From: Phocaeicola_A sp964481755
Lineage (GTDB): Bacteria; Bacteroidota; Bacteroidia; Bacteroidales; Bacteroidaceae
Direction of reading: 5' to 3'
Assembly (NCBI GenBank): GCA_964481755.1
Contig: CAYZVH010000054.1
Coordinates: 1-17,673, forward strand
Length of the DNA: 17,673 bases
This document shows positions 14,370-17,673 of the stretch, piece after piece. The first letter of the stretch is position 1, and the number at the start of each line of letters is the position of its first letter. The position numbers were made by a program, and so were the translations under genes. A model generated the notes under the pieces. That model had not been told where the DNA came from and made no database searches. It worked only from the letters and a program-made list of their open reading frames with translations.

Positions 14370-14412
14370 AGAAACGTGTAACGTTTACATAAGAAGACGT
14401 TACACGTTTCTT
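14370..14412 (+). terminator. Rho-independent terminator of asnB
   Basis: GAAACGTGTA at 14371-14380 pairs with TACACGTTTC at 14402-14411, and the stem continues with ACGT/ACGT past a single bulged T (14401); A14370 and T14412 add a closing pair. T-rich sequence (TTCCGTTTTC) follows. The hairpin begins 17 bases after the asnB stop. Confidence 0.85.
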
Positions 14413-14436
14413 CCGTTTTCTAGGATTTCATTGCTT

Positions 14437-14444
14437 ACTTTTGT
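14437..14444 (+). promoter_or_regulatory. -7 promoter box of the GH43 gene
   Basis: TACTTTTG, a perfect TAnnTTTG, 23 bases before the ATG at 14468 and after the asnB terminator. No clear -33 TTTG at the normal spacing. Confidence 0.5.
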
Positions 14445-14467
14445 GGCAACTAAAATCATAGAAGACT

Positions 14468-16045
14468 ATGCAGAAACTAAAAGCTATCACAGTCTGCGCT
14501 CTTATGGCCCTGTGCACGTCGCTGCCTACACGAGCGCAATACCGCAACCCTATCCTCTATGCCGATGTGCCCGACATGTCTGTCTGCCGGGCCGGCGATT
14601 ACTTCTACATGATATCCACTACGATGCACCTCATGCCAGGAGCGCCCATCATGCGTTCGCCGGACATGAAGCATTGGGAAACCATCAGTTACGTGTTTCC
14701 CCGCATCGACGATGGTCCCCGTTACGACCTTCTCGACGGCACAGCCTACGGCAAGGGACAATGGGCCTCGTCCATCCGCTATCACGACGGTAAGTTCTAC
14801 GTGTGGTTCGGTGCCAATGGTGCGCCAGGGCGCGGCTTCGTCTACACGGCCACGGACCCTGCCGGACCTTGGACACTCGTCTCACGTCCTCCGCATCACC
14901 ACGACGCTTCGCTATTCTTCGACGATGACGGACGGGTGTATCTGTTCTATGGTACAGGCCAGCTAAGAGAGCTGAAACCCGACCTGACCGATGTGTTACC
15001 CGGTGGCGTCAATCAGAAGATATTCGAGCGCGACGCCGACGAACAGGGACTCCTTGAGGGTAGCTCGGTCATCAAACACAACGGGAAGTACTACCTGCTG
15101 ATGATTTCGATGGACTGGAGCATCCCCGGCCGCTTGCGCCGTGAGGTGTGCTACCGCGCCGATAGCATCACCGGACCGTATGAGAAACGCGTCATCCTGG
15201 AGACCGCCTTCGAACAATATGGCGGCGTGGGCCAAGGCTGCATCGTCGATGGTAAGGACGGTCAGTGGTACGGACTGATATTCCAGGACCGTGGCGGTGT
15301 GGGTCGTGTGCCCTGTCTGATGCCTTGCACATGGACGGCGGACGGATGGCCTATGCTGGGCGACAAGGATGGGAAGATTCCCAATGATACATCGCTGCCC
15401 TATATGTCCATGGATGGAATCTGCGGCTCAGACGATTTCTCGGCCCCTAAGCTCTCCTTGTATTGGCAGTGGAACCACAACCCCGTGGACGAGGCCTGGA
15501 GCCTTACAGAGCGCCCAGGATACCTCAGACTGAAGACCGCTCGTGTGGTGGACAATCTGTTCGTGGCACCCAACACACTGACCCAACGGATGGCAGGCCC
15601 GAAATGCAGCGGAACAGTCTGTCTGTCGCTGAAAGGAATGAAGGATGGCGACCGTACCGGCCTCTCCGCCTTCAATGGCGATAGTGGTGTGCTCACCGTT
15701 GAGAAGAACGGCAGGAAGCTCTATCTCGTCATGAGCGAGCAGAAGAGCGTGTTCGCGGAGCCCAAGCATGCCATCAGTAGGGTAGACGTTACCGAGCAGG
15801 CACGCATCCCTTTGAAGCAGAACACGGTCTATCTGCGGGTGGACGGCGACTTCACGTACGGACAGGACTATGCGCGCTTCAGCTATAGTCTCGATGGCAA
15901 GTCGTGGACTCCTGTAGGCTCGCCCGTGAAGATGGTCTTCGACTACAAACGCATGTTCATGGGCAGCAAGTTCGCCATCTTCAACTATGCGACACTCTCC
16001 ACGGGCGGTTATGTAGATGTGGACTCCTTCGAGTACACCAACTGA
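14468..16045 (+). CDS. GH43 glycoside hydrolase (subfamily 12-like), secreted
   Basis: The 525-residue protein has a signal peptide (cut near TRA-Q at residue 23-24) and a five-bladed beta-propeller GH43 domain. Visible catalytic positions: general base Asp36 in ADVPDMS, pKa-modulating Asp146 in HHHDASLFFDDDG and general acid Glu197 in LLEGSS. The segment ISTTMHLMPGAPIMRSPDMK is characteristic of the group often assigned to GH43_12, with alpha-L-arabinofuranosidase or beta-xylosidase activity on hemicellulose. Residues from about 320 form a C-terminal beta-sandwich (concanavalin-like) domain common in these enzymes. No SusCD pair is nearby; it has its own promoter and a terminator hairpin 33 bases after the stop. 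The GH43 family is sure, the subfamily and substrate less so. Confidence 0.9.
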   Translation: MQKLKAITVCALMALCTSLPTRAQYRNPILYADVPDMSVCRAGDYFYMISTTMHLMPGAPIMRSPDMKHWETISYVFPRIDDGPRYDLLDGTAYGKGQWASSIRYHDGKFYVWFGANGAPGRGFVYTATDPAGPWTLVSRPPHHHDASLFFDDDGRVYLFYGTGQLRELKPDLTDVLPGGVNQKIFERDADEQGLLEGSSVIKHNGKYYLLMISMDWSIPGRLRREVCYRADSITGPYEKRVILETAFEQYGGVGQGCIVDGKDGQWYGLIFQDRGGVGRVPCLMPCTWTADGWPMLGDKDGKIPNDTSLPYMSMDGICGSDDFSAPKLSLYWQWNHNPVDEAWSLTERPGYLRLKTARVVDNLFVAPNTLTQRMAGPKCSGTVCLSLKGMKDGDRTGLSAFNGDSGVLTVEKNGRKLYLVMSEQKSVFAEPKHAISRVDVTEQARIPLKQNTVYLRVDGDFTYGQDYARFSYSLDGKSWTPVGSPVKMVFDYKRMFMGSKFAIFNYATLSTGGYVDVDSFEYTN

Positions 16046-16077
16046 TTATCCACTCGAACAATAATCTTCCATAAGCA

Positions 16078-16112
16078 CCAGGCAGTGGCTCCATCCTCGG
16101 AGCGCTGCTTGG
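16078..16112 (+). terminator. Hairpin after the GH43 gene
   Basis: CCAGGCAG (16078-16085) pairs with CTGCTTGG (16105-16112) with one G-T wobble, and CTCC (16089-16092) with GGAG (16099-16102) around the loop ATCCTC, leaving a small internal loop. No T-run follows on the plus strand. Likely contributes to termination of GH43 transcription. Confidence 0.5.
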
Positions 16113-16122
16113 CATAAAAAAA

Positions 16123-16144
16123 GGGTGAGCCGCAAGGCTCACCC
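16123..16144 (-). terminator. Rho-independent terminator of the frd operon (bidirectional)
   Basis: Perfect 9-bp stem GGGTGAGCC / GGCTCACCC closed by a GCAA tetraloop on the plus strand. On the minus strand it is followed by seven Ts, the canonical arrangement, 25 bases after the frdB stop. On the plus strand it is followed by CTCTTT and may also stop GH43 read-through. Confidence 0.93.
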
Positions 16145-16169
16145 CTCTTTATATCGTTTGAACAGATTA

Positions 16170-16925
16170 TCAGTCTTTCAGTTTAGCTTTGATAAACTCG
16201 CGGTTCAAACGGGCGATATTGCTAATCGATATGCATTTAGGACACTCGGCCTCGCAAGCGCGGGTGTTGGTACAGTTACCGAAGCCCAGCTCGTCCATCT
16301 TGCTCAGCATGGCTTTGGCACGGCGTGCTGCCTCCACCTTACCTTGCGGGAGCAGAGCCAGCTGGCTCACCTTAGCCGATACGAACAACATGGCCGATCC
16401 GTTCTTGCAGGCTGCCACGCAGGCACCGCAACCGATGCAGGTTGCTGAGTCCATAGCCTCGTCGGCTGCTGCCTTCGGGATGAGGATGTTGTTGGCATCT
16501 TCTGCCGAACCGGTACGTACGCTGATGTAACCTCCGGCCTGCATAATCTTGTCGTAAGCCGAACGGTCTACCATCAAGTCCTTGATGACAGGGAATCCGG
16601 CTGAGCGCCAAGGCTCCACGGTAATTGTGTCGCCATCGTTGAAACGGCGCATGTAGAGCTGGCAGGTGGTGGCACCTGTGGCAGGTCCGTGCGGATGACC
16701 GTTAATGTAGAGTGAACACATTCCGCAAATGCCCTCCCGACAATCGTGGTCAAACACAACAGGCTCTTTGCGCTCGCTGACGAGCTGTTCGTTGAGGATA
16801 TCCAGCATCTCCAGGAAAGAGGTGTCGCCGGGGATATCTTTCATCTGGTATGTTTCAAAATGGCCTTTCTCCTTCGGTCCATTCTGACGCCAAATCTTCA
16901 GTGTGAAACTTATATTTTTCTCCAT
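16170..16925 (-). CDS. frdB: Succinate dehydrogenase/fumarate reductase iron-sulfur subunit
   Basis: The 251-residue subunit passes electrons between the flavoprotein and the membrane anchor of the succinate:quinone oxidoreductase, which in anaerobic Bacteroidales works mainly as fumarate reductase. Cysteines for three clusters are visible: [2Fe-2S] C62, C67, C70 and C88; [4Fe-4S] C163, C166, C169 with C228; [3Fe-4S] C173, C218 and C224. Lys174 replaces the Pro found after the fourth cysteine in many homologues. It follows frdA by 34 bases on the minus strand and ends at a strong terminator, so it is the last gene of the usual C-A-B order. SdhB and FrdB cannot be told apart from sequence alone. 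Confidence 0.95.
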   Translation of the reverse strand: MEKNISFTLKIWRQNGPKEKGHFETYQMKDIPGDTSFLEMLDILNEQLVSERKEPVVFDHDCREGICGMCSLYINGHPHGPATGATTCQLYMRRFNDGDTITVEPWRSAGFPVIKDLMVDRSAYDKIMQAGGYISVRTGSAEDANNILIPKAAADEAMDSATCIGCGACVAACKNGSAMLFVSAKVSQLALLPQGKVEAARRAKAMLSKMDELGFGNCTNTRACEAECPKCISISNIARLNREFIKAKLKD

Positions 16926-16959
16926 TGTTCATTGAATCTTTAATTGTTTAACTTACCCA

Positions 16960-17673
16960 TTAGCTCTTATAGTTACGGGTCTGTACTTTGATAGCCTCGT
17001 ATTGAAGCGGCTCTTTGATGAGCTCAGGAGCTTTCTCGTCGCTTCCTTGGTACTGCCAGCAACCTACGTAGAAGTAGTTCTCGTCGTCGCGCTTAGCTTC
17101 GCCCTCTTCGGTCTGGTACTCCTCACGGAAGTGGCCGCCGCAACTCTCGTTACGGCTCAGCGCATCGTAAGCGATCAGCTCGCCCATCGTGATGAAGTCC
17201 TCCAGACGGATAGCTTTGTCGAGCTCAGTGTTCATGCCGTCCTTGCTACCGGGGATAAACAGATTCTTGTTGAACTCCTCGCGGATTTTCTTTATCTCTT
17301 CGAGGCCTTTCTTCAGACCTTCTGCCGTACGGCCCATGCCGACATATTCCCACATGATGTGACCCAGTTTCTTGTGGATGGAGTCTACTGACTCGTTACC
17401 CTGGATGCTCATCAAACGGTCTATCTTGGCGTTGACAGCCTTCTCGGCCTCAGCGAACTCGGGCAGGTCGGTAGAGAAGCGGGGAACGGTAATCTGGTCA
17501 GACAGATAGTTCTGGATGGTGTAAGGCAACACGAAGTAACCATCGGCCAAGCCCTGCATCAGAGCGGAAGCTCCCAGACGGTTGGCACCGTGGTCGGAGA
17601 AGTTGCACTCGCCGATGGCGAACAGACCCTTGATGGCGGTCTGCAGCTCGTAGTCGACCCAGATACCACCCAT
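16960..17673 (-). CDS. frdA: Fumarate reductase/succinate dehydrogenase flavoprotein subunit, 3' part
   Basis: Only the C-terminal 237 residues are present; the gene continues beyond the right edge. The first residues (MGGIWVDY) are internal, belonging to the HYTMGG segment of the family. GLFAIGECNFSDHGANRLG and ASALMQGLADG are the conserved FAD-contacting region near the end of the FAD domain, and the rest is the helical C-terminal domain including SRNESCGGHFREEYQ. The subunit oxidises succinate or reduces fumarate, carrying covalent FAD, on the cytoplasmic face of the inner membrane. It is co-transcribed with frdB. Confidence 0.95.
   Translation of the reverse strand: MGGIWVDYELQTAIKGLFAIGECNFSDHGANRLGASALMQGLADGYFVLPYTIQNYLSDQITVPRFSTDLPEFAEAEKAVNAKIDRLMSIQGNESVDSIHKKLGHIMWEYVGMGRTAEGLKKGLEEIKKIREEFNKNLFIPGSKDGMNTELDKAIRLEDFITMGELIAYDALSRNESCGGHFREEYQTEEGEAKRDDENYFYVGCWQYQGSDEKAPELIKEPLQYEAIKVQTRNYKS

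Overview
The window looks like chromosomal DNA of a Bacteroidales bacterium, most likely Prevotellaceae. The signs are repeated TAnnTTTG (-7) promoter boxes, in two or three cases with a TTTG-like -33 box 20 bases upstream, no obvious Shine-Dalgarno sequences, SusD-era style glycan enzymes (SASA esterase, GH43, pieces of GH115 and GH5), a DUF2851 gene and a fumarate reductase operon. A run of 100 N (4426-4525) shows this is a draft or metagenome scaffold.

Layout. 1-2170 is AT-richer accessory sequence: the possible tail of an upstream gene, an Rpn/PD-(D/E)XK-type nuclease with 21-bp tandem repeats that encode a coiled coil, a small acidic lipoprotein on the minus strand, a hairpin-rich stretch with no gene, and what looks like the 3' end of a GH115 alpha-glucuronidase. 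2170-4340 holds an intact sialate-O-acetylesterase-type (SASA) esterase with a textbook Bacteroidetes promoter and terminator, followed by the last 80 codons of a GH5 glycanase. 4340-4738 is non-coding, with a short 22-bp repeat running into the assembly gap. 4739-6010 (minus) is a DUF2851 protein, divergent from a long plus-strand run: dapB, two tandem signal peptidase I genes, a YbgC-like thioesterase, dprA and a YbdG-like MscS channel (6095-12033). After a 654-bp intergenic region with a promoter and a roughly 300-nt structured leader comes asnB, then a GH43 enzyme with its own promoter. frdB and the 3' part of frdA run in from the right edge on the minus strand.

How the genes fit. GH115 and GH5 fragments, the SASA esterase and the GH43 enzyme would all fit degradation of acetylated glucuronoarabinoxylan. 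I read 2014-4334 as the eroded remains of a polysaccharide utilisation locus in which only the esterase survived, though misassembly near the gap could contribute. The dapB-to-mscS run is housekeeping (lysine/peptidoglycan precursor, protein secretion, natural transformation, osmotic safety valve), closely spaced and probably co-transcribed, with a possible internal start before the thioesterase.

The most notable observations are a second LepB-like protein that lacks both catalytic residues (Ser and Lys) directly behind the active copy, a long structured leader in front of asnB, and a DUF2851 protein that combines a nuclease-like PD...ExH motif with four C-terminal cysteines. I found no CRISPR array, tRNA, rRNA or complete insertion sequence.
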